Positions 33,970-41,014 of a stretch of DNA of 64,000 nt are shown here, piece by piece. This stretch comes from CAYONP01 sp964405335. Its GTDB lineage: Bacteria > Armatimonadota > UBA10988. The stretch spans positions 3,876-67,875 of the forward strand of contig CAYONP010000022.1 in assembly GCA_964405335.1 (NCBI GenBank). The letters run 5' to 3'. The notes beneath the pieces were generated by a model. It was given only the letters and a program-made list of their open reading frames with translations, made no database searches and had not been told where the DNA came from. Numbering within the stretch: position 1 is the stretch's first letter; every line of letters begins with the position of its first letter. Made by a program: the position numbers and the translations under genes.

Positions 33970-35040
33970 ATGAGTGGGCGCCCGCCGTCTCGTGCGCTGC
34001 GGGGGCTGTATCTGCTATTCGGGCTGGTGGCCGGCGCGTTGCTGTGCGGTGCCTGCGGCACCGGCGACGTCTTTCGGTGGGACTACTTCCCTTCGCTGCA
34101 GACGATCACCCGCGGCGGCACGGCCAGCTACCAGATCCGGATCGAGAGCAAGGTCAACATCGAGTCGCAGGTCGACTTGGCGGTGACCGGGTTGCCGGCG
34201 GGCTTCACGCTGTCGGGCTTACCCGTGCGGTTGCCGTCGGGCGAGAGCGACGCGGCCTTCAGCGTCAACGTACCGGCCGACACCGAGGTCGGTGAGTATC
34301 AGTTCAGGATTGTCGCCACCGAGCTCGGCCACGACGAGCACAGCTTCACCACTCGGCTCATCGTCGTCGCCGGCGACGAGCCCGACTTCTCGGTGCGGAC
34401 CGACAAAGAGGCCTTCACCTGGACCTCCGAGAGTTCCATCAACTTCCTGGTCACTGTCATGCCGCTGAACGGCTTCCGCGGCACCGTGGACTTCAGCCTG
34501 GGCGCCGTACCGACCGGCCTCACGCTCGACGTGCCCCTGACACCGACGTCGTTGGAGTTCACCGACGACCTGGCGCAGAGCACCTTCTTCAGGATCGGCT
34601 GGAACGGGCCTGCTTCGCGACAGGCGACCATCGACGGTGAGGTCGTGGTGACGGCGACATCGGGCAGCCTGAGCCACTCGCGGGCCATCGAGCTGCACTG
34701 GCCCGCCGACGGAACGCCCCACTTCACGCTCGAGCTGGTGCCCGCCGACGTGACGTACGAGCAGCCCAGCACCATTGAGACCTTCACCTACACCGTGCGG
34801 CCGCAGAACGGCTTCAGCGGCACGGTGACCGTAGCCCTCAGCGATCCTCTGGCCGGCTTCATCGTCACCCAGGGCCCCGAACCGGCGGCGCTGGAGGTCG
34901 GGCCGCCCGACGCCGCGAGCGGTACCTTCTCGGTCTACTTCGACGGGAGGCCCGGCCCGCCGGCGGTGCTGACGCTGACCGCCACGTCGGGCTCCATATC
35001 GAGAGCGGCGAGCTGCACGCTGAACCGACCGGCCGGGTGA
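33970..35040 (+). CDS. Secreted Ig-like repeat protein
   Basis: A 356-residue exported protein. The N-terminus GLYLLFGLVAGALLCGACGTG is a signal sequence (quoted in part as LLFGLVAGALLCGAC); the cysteine at LCGAC suggests a lipoprotein, though the lipobox is imperfect. At least three beta-sandwich repeats follow, each around 90 residues, with the shared pattern NGFRGTVDFSLGAVPTGL and NGFSGTVTVALSDPLAGF; this GFxGTV-GLPxG pattern is common in bacterial surface Ig-like domains. The ATG at 33970 has GGAG eight bases upstream. No enzyme domain is present, so it is probably a structural or adhesive surface protein. Confidence 0.7.
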   Translation: MSGRPPSRALRGLYLLFGLVAGALLCGACGTGDVFRWDYFPSLQTITRGGTASYQIRIESKVNIESQVDLAVTGLPAGFTLSGLPVRLPSGESDAAFSVNVPADTEVGEYQFRIVATELGHDEHSFTTRLIVVAGDEPDFSVRTDKEAFTWTSESSINFLVTVMPLNGFRGTVDFSLGAVPTGLTLDVPLTPTSLEFTDDLAQSTFFRIGWNGPASRQATIDGEVVVTATSGSLSHSRAIELHWPADGTPHFTLELVPADVTYEQPSTIETFTYTVRPQNGFSGTVTVALSDPLAGFIVTQGPEPAALEVGPPDAASGTFSVYFDGRPGPPAVLTLTATSGSISRAASCTLNRPAG

Positions 35041-35128
35041 GTAGGCGGGCGGCAGGTCGAACGACCGCGTCGGCGATGAGCGTTCCGCGGAGCGGGTAGG
35101 TGCAGCAGACGACCCGGGCGAGGTCCGT
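35033..35128 (-). pseudogene. Fragment of a sugar isomerase N-terminus
   Basis: Reading the minus strand from 35128, 32 codons give TDLARVVCCTYPLR followed by GTLIADAVVRPAARLLTR, aligning without gaps to residues 1-32 of the 32809-33603 isomerase (MNLARVSCCTYPLR, DVPYADAFARLAATGLTR). The start codon is ACG instead of ATG, and similarity ends at the stop region of the Ig-like gene. It is a degenerate partial duplicate in the same orientation as the intact gene, about 1.5 kb away. Confidence 0.75.
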
Positions 35129-35176
35129 CGGCGGTCCTGGTTAGGGCGCGTTCGTGCTGTACGTCTGACATCGTTG

Positions 35177-35611
35177 TCAGCGAGGGAAGGCCACCGCCAT
35201 GGCCTTGTCCAGCGAAGTGCCACAGCGGACCCTGGCGATGCCCAGCTTCCTGGCCTCGGGGTTCTTCCTGAGCTGCTCGATCTCCCGGGGCCGGGCTTCA
35301 CCCGAAGCGACGACGCAGCGGATCTCGGCCGGACAGCCGACATCGCGCTCGACCTCCAGCGCGAGCCGCCGCCCGGTCGTCATCTTCTGCACTACTTCCG
35401 AGGTGTGGAGCGCACCGCGCTTGAGTTCGACCAGCAACACCCGCAGGACGCTCTCGGCCGCCACGAAGAACAGACAGTCCGGGCTGCGTTCCCCATCCAG
35501 CGCCAGCTTGTCGCCATCGAGGATGACGAACTCGAGATCCGTGCCAGGCTTAGTGATGGCGCAGCCTTGCTCTTTGCAGGATTCCCGCACCAGCTTCCTG
35601 GGCTGGTACAT
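35177..35611 (-). CDS. Predicted PD-(D/E)XK nuclease-like protein
   Basis: A 144-residue protein following the ATPase gene by 31 bases. It shows a PD-(D/E)XK-like core: SPDCLFFV with D45, then VLRVLLVELKRG with E62 and K64, then a helix with Q75 (SEVVQKMTTGRRLALEVE), in the correct order and spacing. The rest is a short beta/helix tail. I do not recognise a family. The start is uncertain: the ATG at 35611 lacks a good Shine-Dalgarno sequence, while an in-frame TTG at 35662 would add 17 residues and overlap the ATPase stop by 20 bases. Its operon with the ATPase suggests a nuclease effector. Confidence 0.6.
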   Translation of the reverse strand: MYQPRKLVRESCKEQGCAITKPGTDLEFVILDGDKLALDGERSPDCLFFVAAESVLRVLLVELKRGALHTSEVVQKMTTGRRLALEVERDVGCPAEIRCVVASGEARPREIEQLRKNPEARKLGIARVRCGTSLDKAMAVAFPR

Positions 35612-35642
35612 CTCGCGGATAGTCCGGACTGCTTCCGCGGGG

Positions 35643-37097
35643 TCAGTCGTCCGACGTGCCAAGCTGCTGATCCAGCCAATAGCTGTCGTCGTACAGACTT
35701 TCGTGCACCGCCGAAAACTCGTCCTCGGGGATCCCCTCCTTGGCGTCGACGGCCAACGCGCGGGCGACCGTGCCGTCGCCCGCGCCTCGGTCGAACAGAT
35801 AGACGGCAACATTCTGCGGGCAGATAGTCATCCCATCACAGTAGCCGCGCCGCGCGCGCTTCCGGGCGTCGACTTCGTTCATTCGCACGCAGTTGCTGAA
35901 CTCGGCGAGGAGATAGTCGGAGTGCGTGGTCAGAATCAGCGTCACGCCCGCGTTCGCCAGCCTGACCAGGTGCCGGGCGAGGATGCGCTGCGCGGCCGGA
36001 TGAAGGTGGGCTTCGGGCTCTTCGACCACCAGGCAGTGTCCGGCCTCGACAAAGTAGCGCACGAAGAGGCTCACGGGGCCAAGCGCCGTGACGCCGGTAT
36101 GCGCGCGCCGGAGCGGAGTGCTGCGGCCGTTCTCGGCATACTCCAGGGTCATCTCGCCGCCGCGGCCACGCACCTCGATGGAGCCGCCGAGCACCTCACG
36201 TTCGAGCGCCTGGCCCAGTTCGGCGTATGGGCCCGGCACGGCCTCGCGGAATTCCACGAGGCGCGGCAAGTCGTACAGATGGGCCATGAACTCGGCACCC
36301 TCGCCGGTTAGGTCGAGCGCGGCGATGCTTGATGGGCCGTTGGCCATCCCGCTCTCGAAGGCGGTGATCCGTCGCACCGCCGCCGCGGCGAGCTCGCGAT
36401 GGACCTGCATCAGGCTCGATCGACCGGCCGGCGAGTACCAGATCGCCTCGCCCGGATAGGGAAGCGTGCGAGCACAGGTGTAGGCAAGCTGGTGCATCAG
36501 GTAGCCGACATCGTCGCCGGCCCCCGGCCCGGCGCTGCTGGCCACTTCTTGCAGAACGCTCCGGAGGAGCTCAACGTCCGGCCACGACCGCGCGAGCCCC
36601 GCGGCCGTTGCCTCCAGCGATCCGGAGGCCTGCTCCCAGGCGGCCGACCAGCCGCCGGTTCCCAGGCTCCGCGCCAGCATGTCAGCCGACGGCACCTGGA
36701 ACGCCGCCGCCACGGCATTCAGCAGATTCCCCTCCACCGACGCGCGCACCATCGCCGCCGTCGCCTCCAGCGGCGCCGAGCGATCCGTACGCCAAGCCGC
36801 CAGTTCCGCTCCCGCCGCACGCTCGCCAGCGGTTGCCTGCTCCGTGCCATATCGGTGGTTGGCGGTCAGGCCTGCACCGCGGTGAACAGCGTCCGGCACC
36901 TCGATGAACGCCTGCCCCAACGCCCAGAACAGCTTCGCCGCATAGGACTTCCCTGACCCATTCGGACCAATGAAGATCGTCAATGGCCGGATCGTCAGGT
37001 CGGCCTCGCGGATCGGACCGAAGTCCTGAATCGTCAGCCGCATCGGCTCGCGGACCGGCGCCGCGTCAGGCTCCGTCCGGCGTCTGTGGGCACTCAT
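35643..37097 (-). CDS. AAA/ABC-type ATPase (AAA_15/AAA_21-like)
   Basis: A 484-residue ATPase of the SMC/OLD-like ABC class. It begins with MRLTIQDFGPIREADLTIRP (after an 18-residue extension) and Walker A FIGPNGSGKS near residue 45; the Walker B is CLVVEEPEAHLHPAAQRIL and the switch region is LILTTHSDYLLAEF. The middle 250 residues are helical and unlike anything I know. It has no TOPRIM domain, so it is not an OLD nuclease by itself; the PD-(D/E)XK protein downstream may supply the catalytic part. The ATG at 37097 follows a GAGAGG site. Such ATPase-nuclease pairs are typical of defence modules. Confidence 0.78.
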   Translation of the reverse strand: MSAHRRRTEPDAAPVREPMRLTIQDFGPIREADLTIRPLTIFIGPNGSGKSYAAKLFWALGQAFIEVPDAVHRGAGLTANHRYGTEQATAGERAAGAELAAWRTDRSAPLEATAAMVRASVEGNLLNAVAAAFQVPSADMLARSLGTGGWSAAWEQASGSLEATAAGLARSWPDVELLRSVLQEVASSAGPGAGDDVGYLMHQLAYTCARTLPYPGEAIWYSPAGRSSLMQVHRELAAAAVRRITAFESGMANGPSSIAALDLTGEGAEFMAHLYDLPRLVEFREAVPGPYAELGQALEREVLGGSIEVRGRGGEMTLEYAENGRSTPLRRAHTGVTALGPVSLFVRYFVEAGHCLVVEEPEAHLHPAAQRILARHLVRLANAGVTLILTTHSDYLLAEFSNCVRMNEVDARKRARRGYCDGMTICPQNVAVYLFDRGAGDGTVARALAVDAKEGIPEDEFSAVHESLYDDSYWLDQQLGTSDD

Positions 37098-37161
37098 CGG
37101 GTGCTCGCCTCTCGGCGCCAGTGTAGCACGGAGGCCGGGCTGGCGGCGCGGCGACCTGGGC

Positions 37162-37170
37162 TGGTATCCT
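37162..37170 (+). promoter_or_regulatory. Extended -10 promoter for the glycosidase-like gene
   Basis: TGGTATCCT, an extended -10 (TGn) box, ends 16 bases before the ATG at 37187. The GGAGG site at 37177-37181 would begin at the transcription start. No -35 box is seen. Confidence 0.35.
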
Positions 37171-37186
37171 GTTCGCGGAGGGCGCC

Positions 37187-38275
37187 ATGGCTGGACTGCT
37201 GCTCACCGTCACCATCCTCGCCGCCGAACCCGCCCCGCGCCCGCACGTCACCATCCGCGGCATCTATGGCGGCGTGCCGGACGAACTGCTCGCCGGCGGC
37301 GGGCGGCTGGCCGACTACGGCCTCAACGCCGTCTGGCTCGGCTCGGGCAGCCTCACCGCCGAGCGCGTGGCGCTGCTCCGCGAGCAGGGCTGCCGGGTCT
37401 TCGTCGAGTTCAACACGCTGCACCTGGCGAGTTACCTTGACGAGCACCCCGACGCCGCGCCGGTCGGGCCGGACGGCCTGCCCTGCCCGCCGCCACACGG
37501 CTGGCAGGGCGTCTCGCCCACGCATGAGGGCTACCGCCGCCACCGCATGGACGAGTTCCGCCGCATCCTGACCGAGTTCGCGGTCGACGGCATCTGGCTC
37601 GACTATCACCACGCCCACGCGAGCTGGGAGCGGGCCGAACCGGCCATGCCCGACAGCGGCTTCGATGCCCGCACGCTGGCACGCTTCGAGGCCGACACCG
37701 GCATCGTGCTGCCTGACGCCGACACGCCGGCGCTCGCCGCGCTGCTGCTCGGCGAGCTGCGCGCGCAGTGGATCGACTGGAACTGCGCGGTGCTGACCGA
37801 CTGGGTGCGCGAGTTCCGCGCCATCCTCGACGAGGTGCGGCCGACCGCGCTGCTCGGCACCTTCCACTGCCCCTGGACCGAGACCGACTTCGACGGAGCG
37901 CTGCGCGACAAGCTGTTCATCGACCTCCGCGCGCAGGCGGCCTACCTCGATGTGTTCAGCCCGATGCCTTACCACGCGCGTTTCGGCCACGCCGATGATC
38001 CAGGCTGGATCAGCCGCCAGGTCGCCTGGCTGGGCGGGCACCTGGGCATCCGCGGCGAGCCGGGCGAGCGGCACCGCATCTGGCCGATCGTGCAACTGGC
38101 CGACTGGGAGACGCCCGTGCCGGTCGAGCAGGTGACCGAAGTGCTCGACCACGGCACGCGCGCGCCGGCCACGGGGGTGATGATCTTCCACTGGCCCGGC
38201 CTGCGCGCGGCGCCGGAGAAGATCGCCCCGGCGGCGGCGTTTTACCGCACGATCAGCACCGAGCAGGGGGCATAG
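37187..38275 (+). CDS. Secreted glycoside-hydrolase-like TIM-barrel protein
   Basis: A 362-residue exported protein (signal MAGLLLTVTILAAEPAP). The fold looks like a glycosidase barrel: IRGIYGGVPDELL, ADYGLNAVWLGSGSL, CRVFVEFNTLHL, FAVDGIWLDYHH with the strand-4 Asp, LLGTFHCPWT, YLDVFSPMPYHARFG and GVMIFHWPG. The WLDYHH segment resembles putative-glycosyl-hydrolase barrels (GHL10-like), but I cannot place a family. The ATG at 37187 follows GGAGG with a proper spacer. Its last 34 bases overlap the universal stress gene on the other strand. Confidence 0.65.
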   Translation: MAGLLLTVTILAAEPAPRPHVTIRGIYGGVPDELLAGGGRLADYGLNAVWLGSGSLTAERVALLREQGCRVFVEFNTLHLASYLDEHPDAAPVGPDGLPCPPPHGWQGVSPTHEGYRRHRMDEFRRILTEFAVDGIWLDYHHAHASWERAEPAMPDSGFDARTLARFEADTGIVLPDADTPALAALLLGELRAQWIDWNCAVLTDWVREFRAILDEVRPTALLGTFHCPWTETDFDGALRDKLFIDLRAQAAYLDVFSPMPYHARFGHADDPGWISRQVAWLGGHLGIRGEPGERHRIWPIVQLADWETPVPVEQVTEVLDHGTRAPATGVMIFHWPGLRAAPEKIAPAAAFYRTISTEQGA

Positions 38276-38658
38276 CTGAGCACGCGTTTCGAGACCGAGC
38301 CGAGCAGCCAGCGCGCGACCGCCGACTTTCCGCGATGGCCGAGGACAATCAGGTCGGCCCCCTCGACCTCGGCGCGGTGGACGATCTGCTCGGCCGGGTG
38401 GCCGACGGCGACGTCGAACCGGACGGCCAGATCGGCCACGCCGTTGCGGTCGCGCAGCGCCTCGAAGCGCTCCGCGTAGAGCAGGCGGGCGGAATCGATG
38501 ATGGCCGCGGTCTCGACCAGCTCGGGCGGGTCCGGTGGCCGGGCGACGGCCAGCACCAGCAGCTCAGCCTCGAACCTCCGGGCAAGCTCGGCGGCGTACC
38601 CGAAGGCGCGTTCGCTGGGCGCCGAGCCGTCGTAGGCGCAGACAATCTTGCGCAACAT
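38242..38658 (-). CDS. Universal stress protein (UspA family, ATP-binding type)
   Basis: A 138-residue UspA-family cytoplasmic protein. It starts MLRKIVCAYDGSAPSERAF with the family strand and Asp, and ends with GADLIVLGHRGKSAVARWLL then GSVSKRVLSYAPCSVLIVR, carrying the G-2X-G-9X-G-S nucleotide-binding motif of ATP-binding Usp proteins. It starts two bases after the antiporter stop, with GGAG upstream, so it is cotranscribed and may regulate the antiporter, as Usp domains do in related transporters. Confidence 0.92.
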   Translation of the reverse strand: MLRKIVCAYDGSAPSERAFGYAAELARRFEAELLVLAVARPPDPPELVETAAIIDSARLLYAERFEALRDRNGVADLAVRFDVAVGHPAEQIVHRAEVEGADLIVLGHRGKSAVARWLLGSVSKRVLSYAPCSVLIVR

Positions 38659-38660
38659 GG

Positions 38661-39833
38661 TCAGTCTCCGGGTTCGGCCTCGCCGCGCGGCAGGAGGTGA
38701 CGGGGCAGGTAGACGGCGTTGGCAATCAGTGTCGGCACCACCGCGCTGCCGATCACCGCGGCAATCAGGAACGAGTACTGCGCCTGGGTGATGATCCCAT
38801 GATTGAGGCCGAACAGCGCCGAGATGCTGCCGAAGGTCAGGCCGGTCGACATGAGCAGCGTGGTGTACATCGCCTCGAGGTGATGGTAGCGAAACGCCTT
38901 GGTGGTCGGCAACACGCCGACGAACTTGGTCACCATCTTCGCGGAGAGCAGGGCCACAAAGACGAGCGGCGCCGCCGCCAAGGCCGGCAGCGAGACGAAC
39001 GAGCCGGCGCGGATGAAGTAGAACGGGGTCAGCAAGCCGAAGGTCAAGGTGCGCAGCCGGCGCACCAGCACGTGGTCGCGACCGACGGTGCCGGCGAGGA
39101 CCATGCCGATCACATAGGCGGGCAGCACCGGCTCGCTGTCGGCCCATGAGGCCAGGGCGCCCATGCCGAACAGGAGCATGAGCAGGTACTTGGCCTCCAG
39201 CTCGGACGGCCGTCCGCCGTAGCGGGCGAAGAACCGCGGTGTCAGCCACGGCAGCACGGCGAAGACGGCGACCAGCGCCCCGGCGAAGACAGCCGTTCGG
39301 GCGGTGAACGGCGAGAAGATCAGGCCGAGCGCAACGACCGTGGCGAGATCGTTGATGAAGCAGGCGGCCAGCACCGCTTTGCCGAAGTCGGTGCGGTTGA
39401 GGCCGAGCTCGAGCATCACGGCATAGACCACCGCGACGGACGTCGTCGATAACGCCACACCGGCCAGCCAACTCGCGCGTGGCTCCCAGCCGAGCAGCCA
39501 GTAGGCCACCGCGGCGCAGCCGAGGAACGGTGCCGCAAAGGCGACCAGGCCGATCACCGTTGCCTCGCGCCACTTGGCGCGGAAGACCACCGGGTCGAGC
39601 TCGGCGCCGGCCAGGAAGGTCAGCACAATCGCCCCGGTGCCGGCCAGGAACTTGACCCACGATTGGTCGGTGCCGAGGAAGCCCGCTCCGAGAGCGGCGC
39701 CGATGACCAACTGCGCGACGGTGCCGACCACGATCTCGGACAACGCGGTGGCGATGCGCAGCCAGATGGAAAGCAGTGTGGCTAGCAGGGCGAGGCCGAT
39801 CCAGACGGTCGCCAGCGTCCAGGTCTCACCCAT
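38661..39833 (-). CDS. Cation:proton antiporter (CPA2/NapA-KefB type)
   Basis: A 390-residue membrane protein with about 12 helices. Family features include the LTFLAGAELDPVVFRAKW segment, WLAGVALSTTSVAVVYAVML (TM5-like), and ACFINDLATVVALGLIF, the ND motif of electroneutral/electrogenic CPA antiporters in the ion-binding core. It would exchange Na+ or K+ for protons across the inner membrane. The ATG at 39833 has GGAGG eight bases upstream. No TrkA-N domain is fused; the universal stress protein gene follows two bases on. Confidence 0.88.
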   Translation of the reverse strand: MGETWTLATVWIGLALLATLLSIWLRIATALSEIVVGTVAQLVIGAALGAGFLGTDQSWVKFLAGTGAIVLTFLAGAELDPVVFRAKWREATVIGLVAFAAPFLGCAAVAYWLLGWEPRASWLAGVALSTTSVAVVYAVMLELGLNRTDFGKAVLAACFINDLATVVALGLIFSPFTARTAVFAGALVAVFAVLPWLTPRFFARYGGRPSELEAKYLLMLLFGMGALASWADSEPVLPAYVIGMVLAGTVGRDHVLVRRLRTLTFGLLTPFYFIRAGSFVSLPALAAAPLVFVALLSAKMVTKFVGVLPTTKAFRYHHLEAMYTTLLMSTGLTFGSISALFGLNHGIITQAQYSFLIAAVIGSAVVPTLIANAVYLPRHLLPRGEAEPGD

Positions 39834-40009
39834 CGTCGAAACCTCCGGCTCGGGGCAATGACACGCCGACAGCGCGTTCCGACAGGGGCCATCAGCAGCG
39901 CATGCGCGGCACTTCGGGCGGATCCGCCCCGGCGGGCACCATCGCCGGTGTTTCGATGCCCCGATCATAGCACACCGGCACGCCGATGTGGCCGCCGATC
40001 GACGCGTGG

Positions 40010-40037
40010 TTGACAGCAACGCGGTTCGACCGATAAT
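40010..40037 (+). promoter_or_regulatory. Promoter of the fluoride riboswitch-crcB unit
   Basis: A perfect TTGACA (40010-40015), 16 bases, GATAAT (40032-40037, five of six). The expected transcription start, near 40044, places the aptamer at the very 5' end of the RNA. Confidence 0.65.
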
Positions 40038-40049
40038 GGGAGCCGTCGA

Positions 40050-40118
40050 GGGCCATGGAGTCGGCCCGAACCGCCGTTCCGGCTGATGACTCCTACCGGC
40101 CGTAGCAAGGTAGGAGTC
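40050..40118 (+). promoter_or_regulatory. Fluoride riboswitch (crcB motif) with translational expression platform
   Basis: The RNA matches the fluoride aptamer. P1 is GGGCC (40050-40054) with GGCCC (40063-40067) around the loop AUGGAGUC; a linker GAACC follows; P2 is GCCG (40073-40076) with CGGC (40080-40083); then the conserved UGAUG (40084-40088). Loop bases GGAGUC (40057-40062) pair with GACUCC (40088-40093) as the pseudoknot. The same GACUCCUACC (40088-40097) is exactly complementary to GGUAGGAGUC (40109-40118), which holds the crcB Shine-Dalgarno AGGAG. Fluoride would lock the pseudoknot and free the ribosome site: a translational ON switch. Confidence 0.9.
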
Positions 40119-40121
40119 GTG

Positions 40122-40499
40122 ATGCTGCACGCTGTCGCCGTCGGCCTCGGCGGTTTCCTCGGGGCCGTCCTCCGCTATGGGCTGTCTGAGTGGGCCCATC
40201 GTCTACACCCAGGTCCGTTCCCGGTTGGCACCTTCTTGGTCAACGCCGCCGGCTGCCTACTGCTCGGCGGGCTGAAGTCGTGGGCCGCCGGCCGCCCGCA
40301 GCTCTCGCCGCTGGCCCAGTTGTTCATGACCACCGGCCTGCTCGGTGCGCTGACCACCTTCTCGACCTTCGGTTTCGAGACACTCGAGCTGCTCCGGCTC
40401 GGCAACACGCGCCTTGCCGCGGCCAACGTCGCGGCAAACCTGCTGGTCGGCATGTCGGCCCTGGTGGCCGGCTCTCGGCTGGCCAGGCTGGCGCTGTGA
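40122..40499 (+). CDS. crcB: Fluoride channel CrcB/Fluc
   Basis: A 125-residue inner-membrane fluoride exporter with four helices, working as a dual-topology dimer. Signatures are GLGGFLGAVLRYGLSEW, PVGTFLVNAAGCLLLGGL with the conserved Asn, and LLGALTTFSTFGFETLELL with the phenylalanine-box TFSTF. The start is the ATG at 40122 after AGGAG; an earlier in-frame ATG at 40086 lies inside the riboswitch and would not be used. Its control by the fluoride riboswitch agrees with its role. Confidence 0.95.
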   Translation: MLHAVAVGLGGFLGAVLRYGLSEWAHRLHPGPFPVGTFLVNAAGCLLLGGLKSWAAGRPQLSPLAQLFMTTGLLGALTTFSTFGFETLELLRLGNTRLAAANVAANLLVGMSALVAGSRLARLAL

Positions 40500-40518
40500 G
40501 CCACCAGAGGCGAGAGGG

Positions 40519-40968
40519 GTGAGCGACGATCGACCGGCGCACGGGACCGGGCCGCCGGTCGGTGACAACCACCGCCGAACGATCACCAGCGCCCTGCTGC
40601 TGGTCGAGGCGTTCGTCGATCTGGTCGAGCGTTGGGCCGGCGGCGCCCTGGCCGAGTCGGTGCTCAGCCGCGAGACCAACTCGCTCTCGTCAGACCAGCG
40701 ACAGCGACTACTCGACGAGGCCGCGGCCATTCGCGAACTGCTCCGAGCTGCCCGCGACGACTTGCACTTGCCGATCGGCGAGAGTGACGCCGTCCGGCAG
40801 CTCTGGTCCCACGGCAACGTCACCCGTGACTACATCGCCGACCTCGGCAGCCGCCAACTGCGGAAGTACGGTCGGCCGCACGCCGACTTGGCCGCGTACA
40901 TGGATCGCCTATCGGCGCGCCTGCGGGAACGCGTCGATGCCGTGCTAGCGGCGTTGAGCAGCGACTGA
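40519..40968 (+). CDS. Unknown helical protein cotranscribed with crcB
   Basis: A 149-residue soluble, nearly all-helical protein I do not recognise. It begins MSDDRPAHGTG (GTG start at 40519, AGAGG upstream), then SALLLVEAFVDLVERW, LSSDQRQRLLDEAAAIREL and a C-terminal amphipathic helix AYMDRLSARLRERVDAVLAA. There are no cysteines or obvious metal ligands. It starts 19 bases after the crcB stop with no promoter between, so it is likely in the fluoride-controlled transcript. Confidence 0.65.
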   Translation: MSDDRPAHGTGPPVGDNHRRTITSALLLVEAFVDLVERWAGGALAESVLSRETNSLSSDQRQRLLDEAAAIRELLRAARDDLHLPIGESDAVRQLWSHGNVTRDYIADLGSRQLRKYGRPHADLAAYMDRLSARLRERVDAVLAALSSD

Positions 40969-40993
40969 CCCGCCGGCAGGTTTGTTGTAACCT
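40965..40993 (+). promoter_or_regulatory. Promoter candidate for the URO-D-like gene
   Basis: CTGACC (four of six), 17 bases, TAACCT. The -10 ends 21 bases before the ATG at 41015, and GGAG (41005-41008) lies just after the expected start site. Confidence 0.4.
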
Positions 40994-41014
40994 CCAGCCG
41001 CGCCGGAGACCGCC

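Noticed and set aside
35165..35180. Hairpin CTGACA-TCGT-TGTCAG as a terminator of the ATPase-nuclease operon
   Set aside because: Only six base pairs, no T tract, and it overlaps the nuclease stop codon.
40086..40121. An upstream ATG extending CrcB by 12 codons
   Set aside because: It lies inside the fluoride aptamer pseudoknot strand, and the ATG at 40122 has a proper AGGAG and matches the family N-terminus.
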